Of a DNA stretch of 64,000 nt, positions 10,470 to 21,234 are shown piece after piece. The notes under the pieces were generated by a model. It saw nothing but the letters and a program-made list of their open reading frames with translations. It was not told where the DNA came from and searched no databases. Position 1 is the first letter of the stretch. Each line of letters opens with the position of its first letter. The position numbers were made by a program, and so were the translations under genes. The stretch comes from Sarcophilus harrisii (Eukaryota; Chordata; Mammalia; Dasyuromorphia; Dasyuridae): NCBI RefSeq assembly GCF_902635505.1, contig NC_045427.1:132120460-132184459 (forward strand), read 5' to 3'.

Positions 10470-12868
10470 TTGTTTTGTATTTTTTTTTTATTTTTAACAT
10501 TCTTTTTATTTAATTTTTGAGTTCCAGAATTTTTTCCTTCCTCCCAAATCTCCCCCACCCACTGAGCAGGGAAACAATATGATATTAATTACACAAGTGA
10601 AGTCATTTAAAACATTTCCATATTAGCCATATTGCAAAAAGAAAAAATAAAGTAAATAGATATAGATATAGATATAGATATATACTTCAATTTGAACCCC
10701 CAAATTCATCAGTTCTCTCTCTGGAAATGAATAGAAGTTGTTTTTTTTTTTCCATTATGAGTACTTTAGAATTGTCTTGGGTCATTGTCTCTATCAGAGT
10801 GGCTAAGTTTTTCATACTTCATCACTATTACTATATTACTGTCACTGTGCACAATGATCTCCCAGTTCTTTTCACCTCACTTTTCATGTTTGTTTATTTT
10901 TCTGAAATCACCCTTGTTATTGCTCATGGAACAAAAAGAGTACACTTTGATAGTCATTATGTCACAACCTGTTCATCCATTCCCCAATTTATGAGTATCC
11001 CCTCAATTTTCCAATTCTTTGCCACCACAAAAAGAGCAGCTATAGCTATTTTTGTACATATAGGTCATTTTCTTTATTTTTGACTCTTTGAGGTATAGAT
11101 CTGGTAGCAATATTACTGGATCAAAGGGTATTCACAGTTTTATAGCCAGTTTATTACTCCACCAACAATTCATCTAGGTACCTATTTTTTCCTCATCCCC
11201 TCCAGCATTTGTCAGTTCTGATAGGCATGAGGTAGTACTCAGAGTTGTTTTAATGTAGATTTCTCTAATGACATGATAAAGAACTTTTTTTTTCAAATGA
11301 CAAAAAATAGTTTTGATTTCTTATTTTGAAAACTGCCCCCTGTTCATATTCTTTGACCATTTATCAATTGGGAAATGGCTTTTATTTTTATAAATTTGAC
11401 TAAATTCCCCATATACTTGAAAAATGAGACTTTTATCAGAGACATTTGCTGTAAAAATGTTTGATAACATTTCTTTACCTATGATACCTTTTTAGCAAAA
11501 TGTAGTTTCCCTGATTATCTCTTTTTTATTGTCTATTTTTGCTCTTGCTTGTCTGAAATCATGATTGCTAATCCTACCTTTTTTACTTCAGTTAAACCTT
11601 GACAGATTCTACTCTAGCCCTTTATTTTAACTCTTTGGGTGGTTTTCTGTTTCAATTGTGTCTTTTTGGGAAAGCTAGTTGGTGTAGTAGATAAAACACC
11701 AGCCTTGAAGTCAGGAGGAACTGAGTTCAAATTTGACCTCAGACACTTAACATTTCCTGGCAGTGTGACCTGGGTCAAGTCACTTAACCCCAATTACCTC
11801 AGCAAAAAAAAAAAAAAAAAAATCATTTGTCTCTTTGGAATAACATTGTTGGATTCTGGTTTCTATCACATTCTATAATCTGCTTTTCACTTTATGGATG
11901 AGTTTATCCCATTCAGATTCACAATTGTTTAATAACCAAATTTTCCTTCCATCTTATTTTGTCCTACTTATCTTTATCTCTCTCACTTTTTATCCTGTCC
12001 CTCCTCAAACCATCCAACCATTTTTTCCTCTAATCTGCCTCCCTTTTGTCACTCTCCTTCCTCATATTTCTTATCCCCTTCTCTTTCTGTTTTCCTACTG
12101 GGTAAAATAGATTTCTATTTCCAACTGAGTGTGGATATGTATTCTTTCTTCCTTGAACCAATTCCAATGAGAGTGAGGTTCAATCATTTACTGTCACCCC
12201 TTCATTTCCCCTTCCACTATAAAAGTTCTTCCTTATATGCTTTTTTTAGGTAAGAAAATTTTTCTCCATTTTACTCTTTCCTTTTTATTTTCCCCAATGT
12301 ATCCCCTTTTTTCATCTATATGTATTGCTTTTTGGGGGATCATCTCCACTTAATCAATTCACATCCATGCTCATTGTCTATGTAGACACCTTCTAACTAC
12401 CCTAATAATGACTCTTAAGAGTATCATTTTCCTATATGGCAATATAAATAGTTTAACTCCATAGGGTCCTTTGTGATTACTCTTTCATGTTTATCTTTTT
12501 ATGTCTCTCTTGAGTCTTCTGTTTGAATGTAAAAATTTCTATTCAGCTCTAATCTTTTCATCAGGAGTGATTGGAAGTCTTATATTTCATTAAACATCCA
12601 TTTTTTTCCCTGTAGGATTTTACTCAGTTTCATTGGGTAGGTAATTCTTGGTTGTTATTCTAGCTCCTTTGCCTTTCAGAATATCATATTCCAAGTTCCC
12701 CAATCCTCCAGTGTAAAAACTGCTAAATCTTGTATTATCCTGTCTATAATTCTGTCATATTTGAGTTGTTTCTTTCTGACTACTTACAGTATATTCTTCT
12801 TGACTTAAGAGCTCTGAAATTTGTCTATAATATTCCTGCAAGTTTTCATATTGGAACATCTCTAAATT
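10470..12868 (-). mobile_element. HAL1-like LINE (L1 with ORF2 mostly deleted)
   Basis: Read on the minus strand, 12868 to about 11600 resembles L1 ORF1 C-terminal and ORF2 endonuclease-start sequence (same family as 22370-23290: 'gaatatcatattccaagttc', 'ttttactcagtttcattggg'). At about 11490-11510 it runs straight into ORF2 C-terminal and 3' UTR sequence ('ccccaatttatgagtatcccc', 'ccaccacaaaaagagcagc'). The several kilobases of reverse transcriptase expected between these are absent. That is the layout of the half-L1 (HAL1) class, known to be mobilised by full L1. A SINE sits inside it. The region 10268-10470 may be more of its 3' UTR. Two fragments lying side by side is the alternative. Confidence 0.6.
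11656..11838 (+). mobile_element. Young poly-A SINE nested in HAL1-like LINE
   Basis: Complete short SINE at 11670-11822: tRNA-like head 'aaagctagttggtgtagtag', B-box region 'ctgagttcaaatttg', 'cacttaaccccaattacctc' and an 18-base-plus poly-A. It is flanked by imperfect duplications 'ttgtgtctttttgg' (11656-11669) and 'tttgtctctttgg' (11826-11838), so it inserted after the LINE, presumably by L1 machinery. The 79-residue frame here is a translation of the SINE. Confidence 0.9.
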
Positions 12869-14660
12869 TTTTTTAATTGTACTAAGTTTATTTATTTTTA
12901 ATATACTGTTTTACAAATTGTGTTGGGAGAGAAAAATCAGAGCAAAAAGGAAAAACCAATGGAGAGATTTTTAAAAAATGAAAAAAAGAAATGAACATAG
13001 CATATGTTGATTTATATTCAGTCTCCTTAATTCTTTTTCTGGATGTAGATGGCATTTTCTGTCCAAAGTCTATTGGGATTGCTTTGGATCACTGAACTAC
13101 TGAGAAGAACCAAGCCTTTCATAGTTGAGCATCACACATTCTTGCTTTATTGTGTGCAATGTGTTCCTGGTTCTGCTTATTTTTGCTCTGCATCAGTTCA
13201 TGTAAATCTTTTCAGGCCTTTCTATAATCAGCTTATTCATCATTTTTAGAGAACAATAATATTCCAGTACTTTCATATGCCACAACTTGTTCAGGAATTC
13301 CCCAATTGATGAACATTCAGTCATTTTTCAATTCTTTGCTACCACAAAAAGAGCTGCTACAAACATTTTTGCACATGTGTGTCCTTTCCCCTCCTTTATG
13401 ATCTCTTTGGGATACAGACCCAGGAAGGCACTGCCAGGTCAAAGGGTTTGCACAGTTTGATAACCTTTGGACATAGTTTCAGACTACTCTCCAGAATGGT
13501 TAGATCATTTCACAACTCCACCAACAATGCATTAGTGTCCCAGATCCCACATTCCCTCCAACCTTTATCTTAATTTTTTCCTGTCATCTTAGCAATCTGA
13601 GAGGTTTGTGGTAGCCTTAAAATTGTTTTAATTTGCATTTCTCTAATCAATAGTGATTGATGTAATATAATTATAAATGGCTTTAATTTCATCATCTGAA
13701 AATTTTCTGCTCATATCCTTTGACCATTTATTAATTGGGGAATGACTTGTTTTATAAATTTGATACAATTCTTTATATATTTTAGAAATAAGACCTTTAT
13801 CAAAAACACTGGTTGTAAAGATTTTTTTCCCAGCTTTATACTTCCCTTTTAATCTTGTTTCTCTTGGCTTTATTTGTACAAAACCTTTTTAAATTTAATG
13901 TAACCAAAGTTGTCCATTTAGTTCTTCTTTGGTCATAAATTCCTCCCTTCTCCAAAGATCTGATAGGTAAATTATCCCTTGTCCTCCTAATTTGTTAATA
14001 GTATCATCCTTTATGCCCAAATCATGTATCCATTTTGACCTTAATTTTGGTTTGGAATATGAGATGTAGGTCTATGCTGAGTTTCTGACATATCCAGTTT
14101 TCCCAGCAATTTTTGTCAAGTAGTGAGTTCTTATTCCAGAAGCTGGAGTTTAGGGGTTTATCAAATACTATATTGCTTTAGGTCTTGATATTGTGTTGTG
14201 TGTACCTGATGTATTCCACTGATCTACTACTCTATTTCTTAGCCAGTACCAAATAATTTTGATGATTGCTGCTTTATAATATAGTTTAGTACTGCTAAGC
14301 CACCAACCTTGGTATTTTTTCACTAATTTCCTTGATAGTTTTAACCTTTTGTTCTTCCAACTGAATTTTGTAATTATTTTTTCTAGTTCTATAAAATAAT
14401 GTTTTGGCAGTTTGATTGGTATGGCACTGAACAAGTAGACCAAGTTCGGCAGAATTGTCACTTTTATTATATTAGCTTGGCCTTCGTATTTTTCCAATTG
14501 TTTAGAACTGATTTTATTGGTGTAAAAAGTGTTTTGTAATTGTATTCATATGATTCTTGGGTTTGTCTTAGCAGGTAGACCCCCAAATATTTTATTTTGT
14601 CTATAGTAATTTTAAATAGAATTTCTCTTTCTATTTCTTGCTGGTAGTTTTCTTGATATT
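12869..14660 (-). mobile_element. L1 LINE, ORF2 3' half and 3' UTR
   Basis: The longest L1 piece of the window. On the minus strand it runs from ORF2 thumb/connection sequence (14168-14497 reads 'PNLVYLFSAIPIKLP', 'FIELEKIITKFSWKNKR', 'LYYKAAIIKIIWYW', matching the L1 ORF2 motif order) to the ORF2 C-terminus near 13050-13450 and an A-rich 3' UTR. It abuts the HAL1-like element on one side. Many stops occur, as expected of an old dead copy. Confidence 0.85.
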
Positions 14661-14814
14661 TTTAACATAAAATAACTATTCTAAAATCTATTCTTTTCTG
14701 GAAGGGAAATTGTCCACTTTTGCATCCCTCTATTTCAGGACCATGGCAGCCTACTTACCAGTATATGATTCTGATGGAGTATGATACAACAAGGTAGGGT
14801 GCTTTGGGGAAAAA

Positions 14815-15110
14815 AAAAATGACAAGACCTATATAAACTGATACAAAGTGAAAAGAGCAGAACTGAGAGATTTTTGTACACAGTAATATCAATGTAATTT
14901 TCAAAATTTAATTTATTTTTAATACACATTGTTTTATGAATCATGTTGGGACATCAATGCTATAATGATATTCAAATGTAAAAGACTTAGCTATTTTATT
15001 CAATTCAATGATCCACAATAATTCCAAAGGATCCATAATGTTATCCATCTCTGGAGAGAAAACTAATGAACTGCAAGTGCAGATTGAAGCATTTTTTATT
15101 TTTTTATTTT
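14815..15110 (+). mobile_element. L1 LINE 3' piece, sense strand
   Basis: 'acctatataaactgatac', 'gagcagaactgagag', 'gtacacagtaatatcaatg', 'agacttagctattttattca', 'ctctggagagaaaactaatg' and 'gcagattgaagcatt' follow the end of L1 ORF2 and the start of its 3' UTR. It points towards the minus-strand L1 tail at 15190, forming an inverted pair. Confidence 0.75.
14895..14952 (-). mobile_element. Very short L1 tail nested in L1
   Basis: About 58 bases ('tttaatttatttttaatac' and 'gaatcatgttggga') interrupt the sense L1 and match the antisense L1 tail at 12875-12935 ('tttatttatttttaatata', 'aattgtgttggga'). 'atcaatg' occurs on both sides (near 14889 and 14956), consistent with a tiny insertion. Confidence 0.5.
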
Positions 15111-15189
15111 TTTTGCTTTTTTTGATATGTCTTTATTGAAATAGTTTTTGAATGACTTCACATGACAATGGGTATCATATTGCTTCCAT

Positions 15190-15650
15190 TAGCAATGAAT
15201 TGTTTATTCTTCATTTTTTAACTCCTTTTTTTCCCATTACATGTAAAGACAATTTTTAACATTCATTCCTATAAGATTTTGAGTTCTAATTTTTTTCTCC
15301 CTCTCTGCCTTACCTCCCTTCTCCCCAAGAGAGCAAGAAATCGGATATAGGTTACACATGTACAATCATTTTAAACACATTTCCAAATTAATCATTTTGT
15401 TATAAAAAAAAATAATCAGACCAAAAAGAGAAAACCACAAGAAAGAAAAAACAAACAAACAACAAAAAAAGCTGAAAATAGTATACTTCGATACACATTT
15501 AGTCTCCATAGTTCTCTCTCAGGATGGAAAAGGCACTTTCCATCCCAAGTCTATTGGAATTGTCTTGGATCAATGTATTGCTAAGAGTCAAGTCCATCAT
15601 AATGTATCATCACATAATCTTGCTGTACTACGTACAATTCTTCTCATTCT
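15190..15650 (-). mobile_element. L1 LINE 3' end
   Basis: Complement of an L1 tail and 3' UTR: 'cccattacatgtaaagac', 'tataggttacacatgtac', 'ggaattgtcttggatcaatg', 'gatgtatcatcacata'-type ending. It is truncated before ORF2 motifs become readable and is followed by a different repeat at 15650. Confidence 0.85.
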
Positions 15651-15880
15651 TCATTTTCAAAAAGGACCGATGACATCATGATATTGGGATAAAATAGTAG
15701 ATAATGAGTAAAGTCTTGAATTGTTATGAATTGTATTTAACTGAGGCAGAGGTGCCCAGAATCATCCATCTCATTCTCTCTTCCAGAATCATCAAAGTCC
15801 AGCAGCAGATCAAAAGTCAAAGCAATTGGCATTGGACTGTGATAGAGAAGATGATCTTAGCATCTTCTCAATGATGAAAA
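15650..15880 (+). repeat. Unclassified dispersed repeat (same family as 54.2 kb)
   Basis: 'cattttcaaaaaggaccgatg', 'gaggcagaggtgcccag', 'cattctctcttccagaatca', 'aaagtcaaagcaattggcat' and 'gaagatgatcttagcatct' match the complement of 54194-54751. The family is common in marsupials as I remember it, but I cannot place its class. This copy lacks both ends. Confidence 0.55.
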
Positions 15881-15978
15881 AAGGGACTGGAGGGAAAGAG
15901 AGAATGTGCAACTCAAAATTTTTAAAAATGTTTAAAAATGAAATATACCAAAAATATAATGAATAATAAAGGTACCAT

Positions 15979-16362
15979 GTCAGCTAAATTTTATTTTTTT
16001 TTATTTTTTTTATGTAATAGCCTTTTATTTGCAGGTTATATGTATGGGTAACTTTACAGCATTAACAATTGCCAAACCTCTTGTTCCAATTTTTCACCTC
16101 TTACCCCCCACCCCCTCCCCCAGATGGCAGGATGACCAGAAGATGTTAAATATATTAAAATATAAATTAAATACACAATAAGTATACATGACCAAACCAT
16201 TATTTTGCTGTACAAAAAGAATCAGACTGAAATATTGTACAATTAGCTTGTGAAGGAAATCAGAAATGCAGGTGGGCATAAATATGGGGAATGGGAATTC
16301 AATGTAATGGTTTTTAGTCATCTCCCAGTGTTCTTTCTCTGGGTGTAGTCAGCTAAATTTTA
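15979..16362 (-). mobile_element. Young 5'-truncated L1 with perfect 15-base TSD
   Basis: The element (15994-16347, 354 bases) is the complement of a marsupial L1 3' UTR: a T-rich left end, 'ccttttatttgcaggttata', 'ccccaccccctcccccagatg', 'ctgtacaaaaagaatcag', and 'cccagtgttctttctctggg'. It is flanked by identical 'gtcagctaaatttta' at 15979-15993 and 16348-16362. On the element's strand the site reads TT|AAAA, the L1 endonuclease preference. The intact duplication and clean body suggest a relatively recent insertion. The 75-residue frame in it is non-coding. Confidence 0.95.
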
Positions 16363-16846
16363 AAGGAAATTAAGATTTCATAATTTTATGAATTTATATA
16401 CCAAAACCTGTGACTTTTTTAAGGAATAAAAACAGTTGTTGAAGATATCTCAAAATATCATTTAAACCCTTCATTACTTTAAACTTATTATGTAAAAGCT
16501 GCTGCTAAATGATACTTGATTATAGTTTCACTGTCTATAAAGATTTGAAAGAAGTCTCTTCTCTCCTGGTAAAGTAAGATTTGGCAGCTTTAATTCCATT
16601 TATAACAACATACTGTTGTAAATTAGGATTTTCAACACTTGTAACCAGCCAAACAAAAAATCAAAATTAATTGGATGTCCAATATGACATATAGTTTAGT
16701 TTTGTTATTAACTAAACAACAATAGCCTTCATACCAATATGTGTGTAAAAATGAAAATTTAACTTTAATCTAACTACATATTTTAAATGTTATGTTCTTC
16801 TTATCTAATTTGTGTTAATAAAAAAAGCATATATATTATTACCTTA
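16363..16846. other. Unassigned AT-rich sequence
   Basis: No repeat family or gene recognised. Confidence 0.4.
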
Positions 16847-16998
16847 CAATTTTTAAAATATTTTGATAACTATCTCAATATTATTGGTTTCTTTTATAAT
16901 TCTGTATGTTTCATTTTACTTATTTTAAAACATTATTCTGAGAATGCATCTATAAAAAGCAGAAGGAATCCATGACACCACAAAGGTTAAGAATTATT
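16847..16998 (+). mobile_element. hAT-like MITE fragment
   Basis: 'attttgataactatctcaata', 'attggtttcttttataat', 'acattattctgagaatg', 'aatccatgacaccacaaagg' and 'ttaagaatt' match the copy at 56315-56480. The terminal 'aaggttaagaa' is the typical end of a mammalian hAT-type non-autonomous element. Its other end is missing. Confidence 0.45.
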
Positions 16999-16999
16999 T

Positions 17000-17345
17000 T
17001 TCTAAGGTATCTCCATTAATAATCTCATCAGCTCCTAAAGATTCAATTGTCATCTCTGCACATGATTCCTAAATTTATATATTCAGCTTCAGCCTCTCCT
17101 GAGCCACTATTCCATAACAGCCAAATGCCTTTTGGGAATCTTGAACTAGATATCTCAGAGATATCTCAAATTCAACATTTCCAAAACAGAATTCATTATC
17201 TTTTCTCCAAAACCTTCTTCTCTTTCTAACTTTCCTTTAAATGTCAGGGCACCACTATCGTCTCAGTCACTGTGTTCTATGTCATTGTTAATTCTTCATT
17301 TGTTTATAACAAAATCTGTCATCAAATCTTGTCATTCTAAATTTG
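17000..17345 (+). mobile_element. L2-like LINE fragment
   Basis: 'aatctcatcagctcctaaag', 'caattgtcatctctgcac', 'ctcagagatatctcaaattc' and 'tccaaaacagaattcattat' are the L2 ORF2-end landmarks in order. Confidence 0.7.
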
Positions 17346-17489
17346 TAATAGCTACATCCCCACATACCTTTTTGCTGTTGTTATCATATTTATCTCTAAA
17401 GTGAGTAAATACAGATTTATACCACATCAAAAAAAAAAAACCCTTCTGTTTTCCAACATAGGAAGATGATGAAAATTTGATCACCATTC

Positions 17490-17840
17490 TCACTTCCACC
17501 TCTTCATTTTCCTGGCATTGTCATGAGTTTGCTCAAATATCACTTTCAGCAAGAGACTTTTCCTAGTCCCACTTGTCTCCCCCAATGCCTTATCTTCTCA
17601 AATTATCTTCTTTTACTCTGCATATATCTTGTATGTACCTAGCTAAGTTCTTTACATAGTCTTCTCCATTTAAATGTATCCTAGTTGAGGAAAGGAATTT
17701 ATTTTCTTTTGGGAGGAGTTTGGAGGTAAGCAGAGAATCTTTTTTTTTTTTGCAGGGGGGGGGTGGGCTTTGTATTCCCAGCATTTAACATTTTTCTTGT
17801 CACATAATAAGACTTACTGAACACTCATTGAGGAGATTGC
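17490..17840 (+). mobile_element. L2-like LINE 3' end
   Basis: Continuation after a diverged gap: 'tcaaatatcactttcagcaag', 'ttttcctagtccca', 'tcttgtatgtacctagc', 'gggctttgtattcccagc' and 'ataagacttactgaaca'. A T11-G10 homopolymer pair at about 17739-17763 lies inside it. Confidence 0.65.
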
Positions 17841-17844
17841 AAAC

Positions 17845-18285
17845 CTAAGCAATCAGAGGAATAGTAATCAGATATTTAGAAGAAGGACAGTTTGATATTC
17901 CCATACTCCTGCCTCTAGGTTACTTCACAATTATAAAGTGATATAAAATTTATATGTTCACTTTAGACACTCATTGCCTTGTTTTACTTTTTTTTTTTAT
18001 TTCTAAAAATATCTGCTTTTAAGGCAGGGTCTGATTTAGTCATTTGTACTTTAATGCATTAGTCATAAATTAAGATTGGGGGACAATGTTTTTAAGGAAG
18101 TGAGTCTCTTGTAATCTGCCCTGCTCATGTGCAATATTGTCTTCTCTTTGGAGCAAAACATTTTAGAAATGGAATTGACAAAAAGGAGGGGTGTAGAAGA
18201 AGTCAGTTAGGATGCTGAGAAAATTGGAGATCTGCTCATGTAGCAAGATTGTAAAACATGGAGATGAGAAAACCTAGTTTGAGGA
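17845..18285. other. Unassigned sequence
   Basis: Nothing recognised. Confidence 0.35.
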
Positions 18286-18288
18286 AAT

Positions 18289-18358
18289 GTTAGATAGATA
18301 GATAGATAGATAGATAGATATGGATGATGGATGGATAGATAGATTGATTGATTGATTT
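18289..18358. repeat. (TAGA)n/(GATG)n/(GATT)n microsatellite
   Basis: Compound tetranucleotide run: about seven TAGA units, then GATG, then further TAGA and GATT units. Confidence 0.95.
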
Positions 18359-18589
18359 AGAGATACAGATATGTGTATATACACAAGTATATTTCCACTA
18401 TATGAATTTTCAGGATTGGTTTGTGGAAAAAAGATTAGGCCTCTTCTTTAGTTGTTGATGTTTGTTTGTTTGTTTATTTTGGTTTTTGACCTAAAGGACA
18501 ATTACAGAGAAGGAAATCGCATAAAAGTAGATTTCTAACTCAATAAAATGAAAAACCTCCTTATAAACTGAGATGTCCAAAACTGAAGC

Positions 18590-18770
18590 GTACTATGGGA
18601 ATCCTCCATTCATTACTAGAGATCTTCAAGTGAAGACTGACTACTTATGTGAAGAAAGGGTTAAAGGAGAAAAATGGGGTGCTGTGAGAAGGTTACTATT
18701 TAAGTATGAACTGGACTACATGACTTCTGAGGACTTAAGATTTTCTGAGCTCAGAAATATGGATTTCAGC
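18590..18770 (+). mobile_element. CR1/L3-type LINE 3' fragment
   Basis: 'agagatcttcaagtgaagac', 'gactacttatgtgaag', 'aagtatgaactggactacatg' and 'cttctgaggactta' match the L3/CR1 3' region, where the usual form is 'ggaggtcttcaag...ggttggactagatgacctctgagg'. The 67-residue frame 18573-18776 is a translation of this. Confidence 0.6.
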
Positions 18771-18799
18771 CTTTAATTAGCAACACCTGAAGTTCAAGT

Positions 18800-19335
18800 T
18801 TCTCTGCTTTTGAATGTATTCATTAGATATGGGTTTTGGGGACCAAATCAACCTGACCATCTATTAATTCAATGACATCATGAGAGATAGCTATGGCAGT
18901 AACTATGGGAAATGTGTGGGAATAATATAATTTAAGGAAATGGAAAATATTCTGGATTATAAATTAGAATTTCTGAGATTCTATAAATGTGATTCCTCCA
19001 CAGCCTCCTCATCAACAATTTATTATCAGAGTATGATCTCTTTTTATATTACCTATACTAAAGAACATCCCCTGGAGAAAATTCCTGATTCTCCCTGCTT
19101 CCAGTGAAGTTGTTGTTTGCCCCTTGTGATGACTGACTCTTCCCAATCATTGTCAGAAAAGCCATAGCTGTCTTTCACTTCACTCCTTCTTCTCTTTTCC
19201 TGAGCTTTCCCCCTTCCAATCCTAGAACCATGAATTACATTCAGAGTAGCTCTATCATTGTTCCTGGATGGAGCATGTTAATCTGCCCCTTTATTGTCCC
19301 TCTCACCATCACTAACTTTTGTATCAAAGTGCCCC
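18800..19335. other. Mostly unassigned, possibly diverged L2
   Basis: Pyrimidine-rich from 19075 onwards and leading into a recognisable L2 end, so the second half may be a very diverged L2 body. Confidence 0.35.
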
Positions 19336-19339
19336 TTCC

Positions 19340-19490
19340 TAGCCAAATCGCACTTCTATTTATTGTTCTCTCCCCCACCACCACCACCACATTCAAATGC
19401 AAGTTCTTTGAAGGCAATTATTTTTTGCTTCTGGATTAGCATTATGACTGGCACATAATAATTGCTTAAAAGATTTTTTTCATTCATATG
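19340..19490 (+). mobile_element. L2-like LINE 3' end
   Basis: 'tctcccccaccacc', 'aatgcaagttctttgaagg', 'ttttgcttctggattagc' and 'gactggcacataataattgc' form the L2 terminal sequence. A short CCA run lies inside. Confidence 0.6.
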
Positions 19491-19499
19491 TGCCTACAG

Positions 19500-20060
19500 G
19501 AATTTGAACTTGCTTTTTTTTCTTATAAAGTACAAGGCTAATTTATACTAGTCACAGAGTAATATAGGGATTTTTCTCTTGGATAAAAGGATCCTCTTGG
19601 TGTCCCAACTTTAAGAAGAGTGGATGACTGTCAATTCCTCCCATGAAGCATTTTTCCTGCTGCTGACAGGAGCCAGAAGGCTGATCTGTGGGAGGCAGTG
19701 GGAGTGATGTTGCACAATTTAAAGAAGTGGTTTATCAACAACTTTCCTCTCCTGTAGCCAAGAGTGTACAGAGGGAGAAGTACATGTGTGTGGCAATAAG
19801 TGGTAACTCATTTGCCTCCTGAGGGGACACCAAGGAACTCATTATGCCCTAGCATAGGAGCCAAGGGGGAGAAGTGTCTTCGCCTGCCAGTGTCCACACT
19901 GTGGCGAGAAACAGGATTTGGCTGTATTATTTGACAGCTACCAGAACTGAACCCTTGTTTGTATGCACATGACTGGTAGCTAGTGATAGTCCCTGAGACC
20001 ATACCTTCTGACTGTTTCAATTGCCCCTAGGGTATTTCTGAACAGCAGGATATTCATGAG
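19500..20060. other. Unassigned, less AT-rich, apparently single-copy
   Basis: No repeat recognised. Base composition is more balanced than its surroundings (19620-20040). A 9-base inverted repeat 'agctaccag'/'ctggtagct' (19936-19944, 19973-19981) could form a small stem. No open frame longer than 70 codons, so there is no support for an exon. Confidence 0.35.
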
Positions 20061-20124
20061 CTGAGCCCTATCTCAAAGATAAAGAGAGAAACAGTTTTCA
20101 TCATCATCATCATCTTTATCATTA

Positions 20125-20440
20125 CCAAATCTAGAGGTCTTTTCTGAGCCCTCATCCCTGATCTACATGTAGGAGTTGTCATGGTTGATCCCACTCTCCT
20201 AGATCTTCTCCCTTCTTTGGTTTCTCATGGTACTACTCTATCTTGGTTCTGTCTACCTCTCCTGAGTAGTCTTTGCTGGCTCATCTTCCAAGTCATGTGA
20301 ATGTGAAAAACTTGTGTGCTCTCTCCCAGGTGGAAGGTAAGCATCTAAAGCAACTGGGATGTTTCATTTTTGTCCTTGATCCTGAGTGCCAAGCACAGAG
20401 CCTAGTACAATAGGTGCTCATTGACCAGTTGATTATCTAA
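20125..20440 (+). mobile_element. L2-like LINE, internally shortened
   Basis: 'ctgagtagtctttgctggctcatcttcc'-type L2 sequence passes directly to 'gggatgtttcatttttgtcc', 'gtgccaagcacagagcc' and 'caataggtgctcattga', the L2 3' end. The intervening part is missing. Confidence 0.55.
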
Positions 20441-20585
20441 TATTTACATATCACTGGGAAATCTGCAACGTTCTTTAACTTCATTATCTTTTTTCAGTTT
20501 CACAACATCCCATGAAGTGAACTATTATTACCCCCACTTTACAAATGATAATAATAGCTAGCATTTATGCAGGTCTAACTTTCAT
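20440..20585 (-). mobile_element. MIR-type SINE fragments
   Basis: 'cacaacatcccatgaagtg', 'ctattattacccccacttt' and 'aataatagctagcatttatg' are antisense MIR/MIR3 blocks. The last one starts a second copy that is cut off at once. Confidence 0.55.
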
Positions 20586-20614
20586 TTGCTTTCCTCCAAA
20601 GCAAACAGGTGACA

Positions 20615-20730
20615 CCATTGACCCTGGATGAATTCAAATATAGCCTCAAACACTCACTTGCTGTATGACTTTGGGTAAGTCCCTTAATTTCAGTTTCCTC
20701 AACTATAAACTGGAAATAATAATAGCCAGG
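20615..20730 (+). mobile_element. tRNA-derived SINE fragment
   Basis: 'gatgaattcaaatatagcctc', 'gctgtatgactttgggtaag', 'tttcagtttcctcaac' give the sense middle of a MAR1/MIR-type SINE. Confidence 0.6.
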
Positions 20731-20894
20731 GACCTAGGTTTATCTAAGTTTCACATTTCCCCTACTATTCAGCATGATACTCTCTATATAGCAGATATAT
20801 AACAAAGTTCCTTTCATCATTTTTCTAACTATCTAATAAAGAGCAATTATGCTTTGTGCTGAGGAGATAATAGCTTAACTTTGCATTTAATTCA

Positions 20895-21068
20895 TTGAAT
20901 CATAGACCTAAAACTTGAAGAGATTCAGAGGCCTTCTTAATCTAGTCCACCACTAAACAGATGAGAAAACTGAAGTGTAAAGTAAGCTACAGAGTTGAGA
21001 TTTGAACTCAAATCCTGTGGTGTTTACACAGGATTTTAAATCCTGACCTTTTTCCATTGTGCCCTGTT
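20895..21068 (-). mobile_element. MIR-type SINE
   Basis: 'gaatcatagacctaaaac', 'cagatgagaaaactgaag', 'gagatttgaactcaaatcc' and 'ccattgtgccctgttatc' give an almost full antisense SINE. Confidence 0.65.
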
Positions 21069-21234
21069 ATCTCTCCACCCATACATGGGACCCACATTTT
21101 TAAAAAGATCATAAATAGTAATATGTCCAGAGGACACTGTCTAGGAACCCAACCTATATATATGGGGAATGTTGGAAGAAACTGGAGGTATTTTAACTGG
21201 AAAATGTGCCATATAGAGTGCTAAGATAAAAAAA

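Noticed and set aside
18289-18358. CRISPR-like array
   Set aside because: It is a compound tetranucleotide microsatellite without spacers, in a mammalian genome.
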